A DNA stretch of 64,000 nt from Paraburkholderia franconis (GTDB taxonomy: Bacteria > Pseudomonadota > Gammaproteobacteria > Burkholderiales > Burkholderiaceae): positions 124,001 to 188,000 of the forward strand of contig NZ_WHNP01000005.1 of assembly GCF_009362735.1 (NCBI RefSeq), written 5' to 3'. The first letter of the stretch is position 1. Each line of letters opens with the position of its first letter. Position numbers and translations under genes: made by a program. This document shows, piece after piece, positions 50,381 to 59,948 of the stretch. Under the pieces are notes generated by a model that saw only the letters and a program-made list of their open reading frames with translations, was not told where the DNA came from and searched no databases.

Positions 50381-52572
50381 GTGCGGCGCGCGAAGAGACG
50401 TTGCAAAGCAATCGACAGCCCGATCAGCGCCGCGCCGATCAACGCGACGAGGCCGAGCCCGGCCGCGGTCGGATGCCGGACGGCGGCGACCAGTTGATGC
50501 GCGAAGGTCGTCGCGAGCACGATGCCGGGCGCCATGCCGAGCGCCGTGCCAGCGAGAAAATCGCGCAGCCCGATATGCGACGCGCCCGCCGCGAGATTGA
50601 TCACGGTGAACGGCGCGATGGGAACGACGCGCAGCACGATCACCGCGATCAGCCCTCTTTTGCCGAGCTTTTCGCTGATGCGGTTGAGGCGGCTGCCTGC
50701 GAGCCGTCGCACCGCGTCGTGACCGAGCGACGCGCCCGCGTAATACGTGATGAACGCCGAGATCATCGTGCCCGTGAACGCGTAGGCGCTGCCCGCGAGC
50801 GCGCCGAACACGAAGCCGCTCACGGCGATCAGCAGCGTGACGGGCACCGAAACACTCGCGGCGATCGCATACACCGCAACGATCGCGAGCGGCCCGAGAC
50901 GCGACGCATGCAATTGCTGCGCGCCGTGCACGAGCGCGGAAAAACTGATCGCGTCGCGAAGCGGCGTGAAGCGCCACAGCGCGGCGAGCACGACGACGAT
51001 CAACGCCAGTGCGCCGAACGCGAGCAGCTTGCCCGTCAGTGGACGGCTGCGCTCTTCGGGCAGAAAGTGCTGCACGAGTTCATGCGGAGCGACGGGCGCT
51101 TCGGCATCGAGCACCGACACGCGGGCTGCCAGATCTTCGAGATCGCCGGACACGACGGGATCGAGCGGCATCAGCGTGCGCTTGCCGTGGCGCAGCGCGG
51201 CGATGGCCTCGTTGAGTCGCTGCCTGTCGAGCGCGCGTTGCACGTCGTCGGGCGACACGTCGAGATGCTCGGCAAGCAGGCGGTCGCGCACCGACGCGAT
51301 GGCCGCTTGCACGCGCGGCTCTCCACGCGCATCGAGTGCGATGTTGCATTCGGTGTCGAGCACCATCGAGCGGTTGTTCAGGTTCGCGCTGCCGACGATC
51401 AGCAACTCGTCGTCGGCGATCATCAGCTTGCTGTGCACGTTGATGATCTGTCCGCCGATGCTGCCGATGGTCGGCGCGTACATCGCGTAACGTCCGTGGC
51501 CGTCGGCGCGCTTCAGCGATTCGTGCAGCTTCGCGCGCAGCACACCCATCGTCGCATCCTGAAGCCAGCCGCTTTGCCGCTCGGGCCCGACCACGGCGAT
51601 ATCGGGGCCGTCGCTATCGGCAAGACGCGCGGCGAGGCTCGCGCCGACACGGCTCGCGGTGAAGTACTGGTTCTCGATGTAGATGCTGTGCTTCGCGGCG
51701 TCGATCGCATCGAGATAGAGCTGCTGGATCTGCGCGACGACGGGCCTTCCTTCGTACGCGGGCTCGGTCAGCGAGATGCCGAGCTCGACGTTTTCGATAT
51801 CGGGGACGACATCGGCGGGCCAGATGGCCGCGCGATCGTTCGCATCGTTCGCATCGTGTGCTTCATGCGCTTCGAGCGTCGGTGCGTGCGAGAGGTCGAG
51901 CGGCTTGCCCGTCGCGCGCTGCCACCGCTCGCGCACGAGCACGCCGAGGGCGCGCGCGGCATTGCCGTCGAACATCGCCTGCACGTCGTGCATCGGCTGA
52001 TAGGGCGCATCGTCGGCGTTGCGGCGCAGCGGCGCGTCGGGGTCGTGCGCGGGCGTGTCCCAGCGCGAACGCGTGAGGTCGATGCCGCCCGCGAACGCGA
52101 GCGCGTCATCGATGACGACGATCTTCTGGTGATGTGACGCGCCAAGCGGATGGCGTCCGTCCTGGCGAAAGCGGATGCGCCGATGCGTGCGCCAGCCCAT
52201 CTTGTACACGGGGAGCCATTCGCGTTCGAACGCGTAGAGCATCGCAAAGTCCCACGCGAGGATATGAATGCGCAAGTGGCGGTTCTTTTCCGCAAGTGCG
52301 CAGAGGAAGTCCGCGAGCCCTGCGGGCAGGTCGTCCTGCCGCTCGCCGGGGACGAGCTTCAGGCGGCTGTCGATATCCCATCCGACGATGTAGATCGAGT
52401 GAGTCGCGCGCATCATCGCGGCACGCAGCGTCGAGAAGTATTCGGCGGCGTCGATCAGGATGCGGAAGTGGCCGGCATTTTCCCGCTGCTGGCAGTTGCG
52501 CGTGGGGCGGAGCAGCGAGTGTGCGCCGTGTCGAGAGGACAGTCGTGGTGTGACGTTGAGGGCTTGATTCAT
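50377..52572 (-). CDS. phospholipase D-like protein fused to a VTT (DedA-like) membrane domain
   Basis: A 731-residue fusion. The N-terminal 480 residues carry two PLD modules with HKD-type motifs: SHHQKIVVIDDALAFAGG and VHSKLMIADDELLIVGSANL, as in cardiolipin synthases. The C-terminal 230 residues have about six TM helices with the VTT/SNARE-associated signature VSGFVFGALAGSAYAFTGTM and RVVPIAPFTVINLAAGASHI. It probably makes or turns over phospholipids at the inner membrane. Co-transcribed with the EEP gene. Confidence 0.88.
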   Translation of the reverse strand: MNQALNVTPRLSSRHGAHSLLRPTRNCQQRENAGHFRILIDAAEYFSTLRAAMMRATHSIYIVGWDIDSRLKLVPGERQDDLPAGLADFLCALAEKNRHLRIHILAWDFAMLYAFEREWLPVYKMGWRTHRRIRFRQDGRHPLGASHHQKIVVIDDALAFAGGIDLTRSRWDTPAHDPDAPLRRNADDAPYQPMHDVQAMFDGNAARALGVLVRERWQRATGKPLDLSHAPTLEAHEAHDANDANDRAAIWPADVVPDIENVELGISLTEPAYEGRPVVAQIQQLYLDAIDAAKHSIYIENQYFTASRVGASLAARLADSDGPDIAVVGPERQSGWLQDATMGVLRAKLHESLKRADGHGRYAMYAPTIGSIGGQIINVHSKLMIADDELLIVGSANLNNRSMVLDTECNIALDARGEPRVQAAIASVRDRLLAEHLDVSPDDVQRALDRQRLNEAIAALRHGKRTLMPLDPVVSGDLEDLAARVSVLDAEAPVAPHELVQHFLPEERSRPLTGKLLAFGALALIVVVLAALWRFTPLRDAISFSALVHGAQQLHASRLGPLAIVAVYAIAASVSVPVTLLIAVSGFVFGALAGSAYAFTGTMISAFITYYAGASLGHDAVRRLAGSRLNRISEKLGKRGLIAVIVLRVVPIAPFTVINLAAGASHIGLRDFLAGTALGMAPGIVLATTFAHQLVAAVRHPTAAGLGLVALIGAALIGLSIALQRLFARRT

Positions 52573-52760
52573 CGGTGCGCTGTGCGTTCTGTTGAAACCC
52601 TCGCTTCGTATTGCGGGTCATGAACCGTCATCGGGTCAAGCAAATCCCATTCCTCCGTCACGCTGCACTGCGACGGCGTACACGACGACGCATATGCCGG
52701 GAACACCGCTTGCCGCAATACACAATGCACGTAGCAGCAACCAGCAAAAGGAGGTCGCAA

Positions 52761-52880
52761 GTGAATCAGAAGTCGACACAGAACCAACCCGCGAATCCCC
52801 GTCAACCGAATCGCGATGGCGGTCAGCAACAGCAAAATCAGAAGCCACCTCCACATCAGGGCGGGCAGCGTCAACCGTGA
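52761..52880 (+). CDS. very small Gln/Asn/Pro-rich protein
   Basis: A 39-residue protein starting with GTG at 52761 behind an excellent AAAGGAGGT (52747-52755). It is composed almost entirely of Asn, Gln, Pro and basic residues (GGQQQQNQKPPPHQGGQRQP at the end). The ribosome-binding site is the main support. Function unknown. Confidence 0.5.
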   Translation: MNQKSTQNQPANPRQPNRDGGQQQQNQKPPPHQGGQRQP

Positions 52881-52992
52881 CGCCATAGCGTGCGAACAGC
52901 GGCGCCATGGGCAGCACCGCGCCGCATGCAATGCTTTCAGCCGAGCATGTAGATCTTCCAGAAGCAGCGCCAGCAGCAGAAGGAGTACCCAC

Positions 52993-53220
52993 ATGGACCA
53001 CGCTCAAAAGCCGAAACGGGACGATCAGTCGAAGACAGGTACGACGACCGAGCCCGGCGAGCCGACGGAAACGATGAAGTCCACGACGCCGCAGCGTTCG
53101 AATCCTCATCCGAGGCAGACGGCCGAGGTGCCGCTCGGCACGGGCGATCGCCCGGAACCGCCGGGCGGCGGCGGACGTCCTTCGCATCGCAGAGCGTCGA
53201 CGAACAGGCGCGACGAGTAG
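52993..53220 (+). CDS. small hydrophilic protein of unknown function
   Basis: A 75-residue protein rich in Pro, Thr, Arg and Gly, without hydrophobic segments; looks disordered. AAGGAG seven bases before the ATG. It follows the 39-residue gene by 112 bp and may belong to the same small-protein unit. Confidence 0.55.
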   Translation: MDHAQKPKRDDQSKTGTTTEPGEPTETMKSTTPQRSNPHPRQTAEVPLGTGDRPEPPGGGGRPSHRRASTNRRDE

Positions 53221-53312
53221 CGCTTCACTACATCGCTTCACCTTCATCTATCGCACTGCGCTTCGCATCATGATGCGCGGCGCAATGCGGGCGCGTGAAT
53301 CTCACGCGGCCC

Positions 53313-54899
53313 TCACTCCGACTCTGCAAGCCTGATCGCGTCCGCGATGTCCAACGGCTTGCGCATCGCTTCGCCCAGCGCGCCGATCTGCCGGTCGCGA
53401 TTGCAGCCCAATGCGGCGACCAGTCTTCCTTTTTCGGCGAGCAACGCTATGAATTCGAGCGTATCGGGCGTTCCCGTGAAGATTGTCTCGTCCCAATGCC
53501 GTGCATGGCCGAGATAGTTGAAGTTCTTGCCGAAGTGATAGGTCCAGAAGAACGGCACGAGCGGTTCGCCTGGGGGCAGATCCAGCATTGCGCGCGCGGC
53601 GAGGCGGGCATGCTGTTGCGCGACGCGCCAGTGTTCGATTCGCACGCGTTCGCCGCCGAGCGCCTGCAATTCGAAGCGCGCGACGTCGCCTGCCGCGTAG
53701 AGACCGTCCGCCACGCGCATCGACGCATCGGCATTGAGGCTTCCATCGTCGTTGCGCGTCACGCCTTCGATGAAACCCGTCGCGGGCGTGACGCCCATGC
53801 CGACGACGATGAAATCGCACGACAGGGTGTCGTGGTTATCGAGCGTCACGCGCAAGACTCCGTCGTCGGCGTCGCTACGCTCGACGGCCTGCGCGCGGCG
53901 TCCCATCCGGAAGCGCACGCCATGCGCGTCGTGCAGCCGCATGAAAAGCCTGCCGAGATTGGGACCGAACTGTTTCTCGAAGGGCACGTCTCCGGGTGAA
54001 ACGATCGTCACGCGCAGCTTGCGTTCGCGCAGCGCCGACGCCACTTCGAGTCCGATGAAGCTCGCGCCCAATACGACGGCATGCTCGCTTTGCGCAGCCG
54101 TTTCGACGAGCCTTCGCGCATCGTCGCGATTGCGCAGCAGACGGATGCGCTGCGCTACGCCTTCGTTATCGATGCCTTGCAACGACGGACGCTTCGGCAC
54201 GCCGCCCGTTGCGACGAGTGCCGCGTCGTAGCGAATCGACGGCGCGCTGCCGATATCGATGCGCCGCGCGCTTGCATCGAGTGCCGTGACGCCGGCCTGA
54301 ATGACGTCGATCGAATGCGTCGCGAAGAAATCGTTGGGCAGGAGGGACGGAATGTCGTCGGGCGGCATCTCGCCGGACGGCACGAATTTGCTCAGCACCG
54401 TGCGGTCATAGGGCGTGCGCGGCTCGCGGTCGATCAGCACGATGCGTCCCTCGAAGCCGAATTCGCGCAGCGCGGCACACGCAGCGGCGCCCGCCGCGCC
54501 CGCGCCGACGATCGCGAATGTGCGTTTGTCGGCAGACACGGATGCAGAGGCAGTGGCCGCGTGCTCATTGGACTGAGGCTCCGGCGTGCTGCTCACGAGC
54601 ACGTCGTCGTGTGCGAGATGCACGGGATAGCGCGTCAGCGGCAGCAGCGCAGGCGGCTCGATGATCGCGCCGCTCGCGATGTCGAAGGTCGCCTTGTGCC
54701 ACGGACACACCAGCCGGCCATCGCACAGCGCGCCCTCTTCGAGCGGCGCGCCCGCGTGCGGACATTCCGCGCCGTATGCATGGACGGCTTTGCCTGAACG
54801 GATCAGCAGAATCGGGGTGCCATTTGCATCGACTCGCTTCATGCCGTTAGCGAGATCGGAGAGCCGCGCCACCTTCTGCATGTCGCTGGTATGAGTCAT
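53313..54899 (-). CDS. Rieske-FAD-dependent pyridine nucleotide-disulfide oxidoreductase
   Basis: A 528-residue AIF-like fusion. The N-terminal 100 residues form a Rieske domain with cluster ligands ECPHAGAPLEEG and CPWHKATFD. Then comes a two-dinucleotide-binding oxidoreductase: FAD motif AIVGAGAAGAAACAALREFG, NAD motif AVVLGASFIGLEVASALRER, and the FAD-binding DGLYAAGDVARFE. A C-terminal reductase dimer domain follows. Typical role: electron transfer from NAD(P)H to a partner such as a dioxygenase ferredoxin. ATG 54899 with GAGGAAAA upstream. Divergent from the acyl-CoA dehydrogenase-like gene. Confidence 0.9.
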   Translation of the reverse strand: MTHTSDMQKVARLSDLANGMKRVDANGTPILLIRSGKAVHAYGAECPHAGAPLEEGALCDGRLVCPWHKATFDIASGAIIEPPALLPLTRYPVHLAHDDVLVSSTPEPQSNEHAATASASVSADKRTFAIVGAGAAGAAACAALREFGFEGRIVLIDREPRTPYDRTVLSKFVPSGEMPPDDIPSLLPNDFFATHSIDVIQAGVTALDASARRIDIGSAPSIRYDAALVATGGVPKRPSLQGIDNEGVAQRIRLLRNRDDARRLVETAAQSEHAVVLGASFIGLEVASALRERKLRVTIVSPGDVPFEKQFGPNLGRLFMRLHDAHGVRFRMGRRAQAVERSDADDGVLRVTLDNHDTLSCDFIVVGMGVTPATGFIEGVTRNDDGSLNADASMRVADGLYAAGDVARFELQALGGERVRIEHWRVAQQHARLAARAMLDLPPGEPLVPFFWTYHFGKNFNYLGHARHWDETIFTGTPDTLEFIALLAEKGRLVAALGCNRDRQIGALGEAMRKPLDIADAIRLAESE

Positions 54900-55171
54900 C
54901 GTTTTCCTCGTTCGAATCCGCGGCGCAGCGGTGCGATGCGTCGATCCACTTGCTTTACGCAAGCGCCATGCCGTACAAGATTCGAATGCGCAGCGCGCAT
55001 GCATGTGCAAGCGCAGCACGACGTGATGCGATCGCGTGGATGTCATCGCGAGCATCACGCGAGCGCCATATGGGCACATCGCTTGCATGGACGTTCGCAC
55101 GCGCCGGCTTCTGTCAGGTGAGCGCCAACACCACCGCGATGCCGCCGCCAGGTTTTGCCATGGAGGAACAG

Positions 55172-56314
55172 ATGAACGACATCGGCCACGATCCGTTGCG
55201 GCGCGCCGCGCCCGCTGCGTGGTACATCAACAGCGAACTGCGCCTGAACGACGACGAACCGGATGCCGAGTCCGAGCCACCGATGCGCTACGCGCTCGTG
55301 CCCGCACTGGAACGCTATCTCGCGACCGTGCGTTATGCCGATGAGAATTCCGCGAGCCGGGCCGCGACGCTCGATGCGCTGCGCGCCCGCGGCATGGACT
55401 GGCTGCCGCTTCCGGGACGTGGCGAAACCGCGACGCGCTGGCGCGGCCTCGCGGCCGTCGCGGCGTGCGACCTGTCACTCGTGAAGCTCTATGAGGGACA
55501 CACCGATGCGCTCGCGATTCTCGCGGAGCTGCAACGCGCCGATCTCGCCGATGACGGCAGCTGGGCCGTATGGGCCGCCGAGCCGTCCAACCACAAGCTG
55601 ATCGCGCGCGATGCAGGTGGCGATGCGTTGACGCTCGAAGGCATCAAGCCGTGGTGTCCGGGCGCGCAGCACGTGACGCACGCGCTGGTGACGGCATGGC
55701 GCAGCGGCGAGCCGGTGTTGGCCGCCGTCGAACTGTCGCAACCCGCGATCGCCGTCAATATCGGCGACTGGCAAGCCGTCGGCATGCGCGCGGCGGGCAC
55801 AGGCGCGGTGCGCTTCGACGGCGCGCGCGCCGTCAAGGTCGGGAACGTGGGCGCGTATCTCGTGCGTTCCGGTTTCTGGCACGGCGGCGCGGGCATCGCC
55901 GCGTGCTGGTATGGCTGCGCAGCAGCGCTTGCATCGGTGCTGCGCGACAGCGTCAGGCGCCACGCCGATCCGCATGCGTGCGCGCATCTCGGCGCCGCCG
56001 ATGCCGAACTGTCCGCCGTCGCCGCGCTGTTGCGCGAGTCGGCTGCCTGGATCGACGAACATCCGCGCGACGACGCGCAGCAGTGCGCGTTGCGCGTGCG
56101 TGTCGCCGTCGAGCAGGCGGTCGCGCAGGTGATGGAGCACGTGTCGCGCGCGCTCGGTGCGGTGCCGTTCTGCACGAACGGATGGTTCGCGCACGCGATC
56201 GCCGATCTGCCCGTTTTCCTGCGGCAGAGCCACGCGGAACGTGACGAATGCGCGTTGGGGAAGATGCTGCTCGGCGATGACGACGCGGGCGAGCACTGGA
56301 AGCTCACTCACTAA
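55172..56314 (+). CDS. acyl-CoA dehydrogenase-like protein
   Basis: A 380-residue protein with acyl-CoA dehydrogenase fold features: an N-terminal helical domain (LVPALERYLATVRYADENSA), a central beta domain (WAVWAAEPSNHKLIARD; LTLEGIKPWCPGAQHVTHAL) and a C-terminal helical bundle. The catalytic Glu was not located with certainty, and the sequence is distant from fatty-acid enzymes. ATG 55172 has GGAGG five bases upstream; ATG 55160 is an alternative. The substrate is unknown. Confidence 0.7.
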   Translation: MNDIGHDPLRRAAPAAWYINSELRLNDDEPDAESEPPMRYALVPALERYLATVRYADENSASRAATLDALRARGMDWLPLPGRGETATRWRGLAAVAACDLSLVKLYEGHTDALAILAELQRADLADDGSWAVWAAEPSNHKLIARDAGGDALTLEGIKPWCPGAQHVTHALVTAWRSGEPVLAAVELSQPAIAVNIGDWQAVGMRAAGTGAVRFDGARAVKVGNVGAYLVRSGFWHGGAGIAACWYGCAAALASVLRDSVRRHADPHACAHLGAADAELSAVAALLRESAAWIDEHPRDDAQQCALRVRVAVEQAVAQVMEHVSRALGAVPFCTNGWFAHAIADLPVFLRQSHAERDECALGKMLLGDDDAGEHWKLTH

Positions 56315-56490
56315 TGAAGCGTGAATGAGGTGTGAGGGCTGCTCGTCGCGACGGGCGCGCATCGCGTGGAGCGCGGCGCCGCGCGTGGTGACGAGCGCGA
56401 GGATCGCGTCGCGAGTGAGGGGCGGGTTCCGCGATACGCTGACTGCGCTTGCTGCGCCGTGAACGCGCGTTGCGTTGCCCGGCTCAGGCG

Positions 56491-57132
56491 TTATCGAGGG
56501 GAATCGGCCGTCGCAGCCGTCGCATAGCGCGCGAGAAACATATCGGCCGAGGTTTCCGCAATCGCCTTCTGCTCGGCGGCCGTCAGCGGAGGCTGTCCCA
56601 TCGTCACCTGAGGCCAGAACGCGAAGCCCTTCACGAGGCTTTGAAGCTGCTGCGCGGCAAACGCGGGATCGTGCGTCGCGAGGCGGCCATCGGCGGCCGC
56701 TGCGCGTATCCAGACGGTCAGTCCTTCTTCGCGCTCGCCGATGCGCGCGACCATGTCCCGCGCGCGCTCCGGCGAATGAATGCCCGCCGCGATCGCGACG
56801 CGCGCAAGCGACATGAACGCCTCGTCGCTCAGCAGCCGAATCTTCTGCGCAAGCAATTCGAGCAGTTGCGGACGCAGCGGCGCGTCCGCGCGATAGCCGG
56901 GCGATTCGCCCGCCGCGCTCGCGTCCCATAGCTGCTGAAGAATCGCCGCGAAGAGCGCTTCCTTGCTGGGGAAATGGTTATAGACCGTGCGCTTCGACAC
57001 GCTCGCGCGCGCCGCAATGCGGTCCATGCTGGTGGCCTCGAAACCGGATGCGCGAAATTCGTCGATGGCCGCTTCGATCACGGCCGCGCGCTTGCGATCG
57101 GTCAGACGTTGTGGGGTGGCGCTGTCGTCCAT
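56491..57132 (-). CDS. TetR/AcrR-family regulator
   Basis: A 213-residue TetR repressor. The N-terminal DNA-binding domain (KRAAVIEAAIDEFRASGFEA; TSMDRIAARASVSKRTVYNH) is followed by an all-helical ligand-binding domain of the AcrR C-terminal type (QQLQSLVKGFAFWPQV). It is divergent from the metallo-beta-lactamase-fold gene at 57204 with only 71 bp between starts, so it most likely represses that gene and itself. Confidence 0.88.
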   Translation of the reverse strand: MDDSATPQRLTDRKRAAVIEAAIDEFRASGFEATSMDRIAARASVSKRTVYNHFPSKEALFAAILQQLWDASAAGESPGYRADAPLRPQLLELLAQKIRLLSDEAFMSLARVAIAAGIHSPERARDMVARIGEREEGLTVWIRAAAADGRLATHDPAFAAQQLQSLVKGFAFWPQVTMGQPPLTAAEQKAIAETSADMFLARYATAATADSPR

Positions 57133-57203
57133 CGTTCGATTTTACACCGATGGGTTTACTTTTTGAGATAATAAACTACACTGTGCAGTCTACCTTTGAC
57201 TCC

Positions 57204-58343
57204 ATGACGCTTCGAATGAACTCGATCATCGGCAACCTCAGTCAGATTCTGGGTTTCGCGGCGGCAGAGCGCGGGCGCGCGCTGTCCAGCATGTCGCCGC
57301 AGCACGACGGGCAACGCTTTCGCAACGTGAAGCCGCGGCCCGCGCAAGGGCTGCGCAAGACGCTGCGCATCATGTGGAACGTGCTGCTCAACAAGCCCGA
57401 CGGCACGATGCCTTCGGGCCCGCTGCCCGTCGATCCGCTGACGCGCGCGGACCTCGACGCCGCGCCCGACAGGAGCCTGTTCCGGCTCGGCCATTCGACG
57501 CTGCTGCTCAAGTTGCGCGGCCAGTTCTGGCTGACCGACCCCGTCTTCGCGGAGCGCGCGTCGCCGTTCAGGCGGATGGGACCGAAGCGCTTTCATGCGC
57601 CGCCCATCGCGCGCGACGCGTTGCCGCCGTTGCGCGGCGTGATCCTTTCGCACGATCACTACGACCATCTGGATCGCGAGACGGTGCTCGCGCTCGCCGA
57701 AACGACGGGCGTGTTCGTGACGCCGCTCGGCGTCGGCGACCGGTTGATCGAATGGGGCATCGATGCGTCGAAGGTGCGCCAGTTCGACTGGTGGCAAGGC
57801 GTCGAGATCGACGGCGTGCATTTCACGGCGACACCCGCGCAGCATTTCTCGGGGCGCAGCCTGTTCGACGGCAACAGCACGCTGTGGGCGTCGTGGGTGA
57901 TCGTCGACGGCGACCTGCGCGTGTTCTTCAGCGGCGACACCGGCTACTTCGACGGCTTCAAGACGATCGGCGAGCGGCTCGGCCCGTTCGACGTGACCTT
58001 GCTCGAAACGGGCGCATACGACGCGCAATGGCCGTACGTCCACATGCAGCCCGACGATACCGTGCAGGCGCATATCGATCTGCGCGGCCGCTGGCTCGTC
58101 CCGATTCACAACGGCACGTTCGATCTGGCGATGCATCGCTGGCAGGAGCCGTTCGAGCGCGTCGTCGGACTCGCGGCTGCGCGCGGCATTGCGCTCGCGA
58201 CGCCGCGCATGGGCGAACGGCTTCATCTGGCGTCGCCGCATCGGGGCGAGAGGTGGTGGCGCGAAGTTGTCGAAACGGCCGATATGCGCGAGCCGTCGCG
58301 CCGCCGCGTGGCGTGCAGGCCCGCCGGGCAGAGCAATACATGA
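57204..58343 (+). CDS. metallo-beta-lactamase-fold hydrolase (NAPE-PLD/UlaG-like)
   Basis: A 379-residue MBL-fold enzyme. Metal ligands are in ILSHDHYDHLD, the downstream FFSGDTGYFDGF and the late VPIHNGTFDLAMH. The segment FRLGHSTLLLKLRGQFWLTD, and PAQHFSGRSLFDGNSTLWAS, match the NAPE-PLD/UlaG branch acting on phosphodiesters or lactones. No strong ribosome-binding site precedes the ATG at 57204. Controlled, by position, by the divergent TetR regulator. Confidence 0.85.
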   Translation: MTLRMNSIIGNLSQILGFAAAERGRALSSMSPQHDGQRFRNVKPRPAQGLRKTLRIMWNVLLNKPDGTMPSGPLPVDPLTRADLDAAPDRSLFRLGHSTLLLKLRGQFWLTDPVFAERASPFRRMGPKRFHAPPIARDALPPLRGVILSHDHYDHLDRETVLALAETTGVFVTPLGVGDRLIEWGIDASKVRQFDWWQGVEIDGVHFTATPAQHFSGRSLFDGNSTLWASWVIVDGDLRVFFSGDTGYFDGFKTIGERLGPFDVTLLETGAYDAQWPYVHMQPDDTVQAHIDLRGRWLVPIHNGTFDLAMHRWQEPFERVVGLAAARGIALATPRMGERLHLASPHRGERWWREVVETADMREPSRRRVACRPAGQSNT

Positions 58344-58376
58344 CGGTTGGCCGCGAGATGCAACGGCCGTAAACCG

Positions 58377-58416
58377 AGGCGCCTTTTCTGCAAAGAGAGG
58401 CGCCTCTTCTTTTTTG
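58377..58416 (+). terminator. intrinsic terminator after the MBL-fold gene
   Basis: GAGGCGCC (58377-58384) and GGCGCCTC (58400-58407) form a perfect stem with a 15-base loop, followed by TTCTTTTTT. Confidence 0.88.
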
Positions 58417-58551
58417 TCCGGCGAACATCTGGTCCGTTTGCACACAGGCTCATGCAGCATCCAGCGAAGCGCGCTAAGGTATGCGTCAGCCTCTTCGAGC
58501 GCGCCATTGCGATGGCCGCGCAAGCCTTCCACGTCAACGGAGTGTCATCAG

Positions 58552-58953
58552 ATGAGTGAAACCACGCGGTTCTGGATGGTCGAAGGCGCGCCGACGCCCG
58601 TCGGCCCGTTTTCACACGCGACGGAATCGGGCGGCTGGGTATTTGTCACGGGCCAGATGCCCACGTCACCCGACGACGATGCGGCGCCCTTGCCCGAAGG
58701 CGTCGCCGCGCAGACCAAGCGCGTGATGGACAACCTCGTGCTGGTGCTCAAGGGCATCGGCCTGGAGCTTGAGCACGTCGTATCGGCGCGTATCTTCCTG
58801 ACTGAGTTCAAGCGCGACTACGCGACGATGAACGCCGTCTACGCCGCGCATTTTCCGCCCGGCCGCCTGCCTGCGCGGACCTGTATCGGCGTGACGGGAC
58901 TCGCGCGCGATGCGCTCGTCGAAATCGATTTCATCGCGCGCCGTCCGGGTTGA
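58552..58953 (+). CDS. RidA-family protein
   Basis: A 133-residue Rid/YjgF-family protein with the pattern PVGPFSHATESGGWVFVTGQ, LVLVLKGIGLELEHVVSARI, FLTEF and the C-terminal RTCIGVTGLARDALVEIDFI. The conserved Arg of enamine deaminases is present in LPARTCIGV. RidA hydrolyses reactive enamine/imine intermediates from PLP enzymes. Subfamily unassigned. Confidence 0.85.
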   Translation: MSETTRFWMVEGAPTPVGPFSHATESGGWVFVTGQMPTSPDDDAAPLPEGVAAQTKRVMDNLVLVLKGIGLELEHVVSARIFLTEFKRDYATMNAVYAAHFPPGRLPARTCIGVTGLARDALVEIDFIARRPG

Positions 58954-58960
58954 TGCCGGG

Positions 58961-59944
58961 GTGAAGCGACCCCGTGCTTCGGTCAAGCCTTCGAGCCGAG
59001 ACAGCCGATGTCCCACTCCGTCGAACCGTCCGCGGCGCGATTTCCTGCTGCGCGCGCTGACGCTGCCGCTCGCCATGTCCATGCCGTCATCTGCACACGC
59101 GCAGCAAGCGCCGTTGCCGCGCATCGAGCGCCGCGCGATTCCGTCGACGGGTGAAGCGTTGCCCGTCGTCGGCTGCGGCACGTGGCGCACGTTCGATGTC
59201 GGCGACGACGCGAACGGCCAGGCGCGGCTCGCGCAAGTGCTGAACGTGCTGTTCGCGGCGGGTGGCTCGGTCATCGATTCGTCGCCGATGTACGGCTCGT
59301 CGGAAGCCGTCGCGGGCACGCTGCTCACGCGGCTCGACGCGCATCGCAAGGCCTTCGTCGCGACGAAGGTGTGGACGCAGGGCCGCGACGCGGGCGTCGC
59401 GCAAATGGAGGAGTCGATACGCCGTCTGCAGCAGCCGCGCATCGATCTGATGCAGGTGCACAACCTCGTCGACTGGCGCACGCAGATCGCGACGCTGCGC
59501 GACTGGAAAACGCGCGGGCGTATCCGTTACATCGGCATCACGCACTACACGTCGAGCGCTTTCGACGAAGTCGCGAGCGTGATGCGCAGCGAGAAGCCCG
59601 ACTTCGTGCAGATCAACTACGCCGCCGACGACCGCGACGCCGAAGCGCGCATCCTGCCGCTCGCGCACGATCTGGGCATCGGCGTCGTGATCAATCAGCC
59701 GTTCGGCGGGGGCGGGCTGCTGTCGCGCGTGATGAAGCAGCGGGTGCCCGCGTGGGCCGCCGATATCGGCTGCACGACATGGGCGCAGATCCTGCTGAAA
59801 TTCGTGCTCGCGCAGCCGGCCGTGACCGTCGTGATTCCGGGCACGGGCCGGCCCGAATACATGACCGACAACGTTCACGCGGGCGTCAGACCGTATCCGG
59901 ACAAGACGATGTGCAAGCGGATCGTCGAAGCCGTCGGCGCCTGA
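58961..59944 (+). CDS. Tat-exported aldo/keto reductase
   Basis: A 327-residue aldo/keto reductase with a twin-arginine signal (RPRRDFLLRALTLPLAMSMP, then SSAHA|QQ). The barrel has the catalytic region SVIDSSPMYGSSEA (Asp, Tyr), Lys in FVATKVW and His in MQVHNL. The C-terminal NADPH site is weakly conserved (VVIPGTGRPEYM). No ATG is in frame near the signal; GTG 58961 is the best start, directly after the RidA stop. Export with bound cofactor fits the Tat route. Confidence 0.75.
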   Translation: MKRPRASVKPSSRDSRCPTPSNRPRRDFLLRALTLPLAMSMPSSAHAQQAPLPRIERRAIPSTGEALPVVGCGTWRTFDVGDDANGQARLAQVLNVLFAAGGSVIDSSPMYGSSEAVAGTLLTRLDAHRKAFVATKVWTQGRDAGVAQMEESIRRLQQPRIDLMQVHNLVDWRTQIATLRDWKTRGRIRYIGITHYTSSAFDEVASVMRSEKPDFVQINYAADDRDAEARILPLAHDLGIGVVINQPFGGGGLLSRVMKQRVPAWAADIGCTTWAQILLKFVLAQPAVTVVIPGTGRPEYMTDNVHAGVRPYPDKTMCKRIVEAVGA

Positions 59945-59948
59945 CGTC

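Noticed and set aside
50047..52137. 696-residue plus-strand frame opposite the PLD-VTT gene
   Set aside because: Extremely Arg/Glu/Asp/His-rich shadow frame; the minus-strand frame has clear PLD and VTT motifs.
57130..57204. TetR operator in the gap between tetR and the MBL-fold gene
   Set aside because: TTTACACCGATGGGTTTAC looks symmetric at first but only three of eight arm positions pair.
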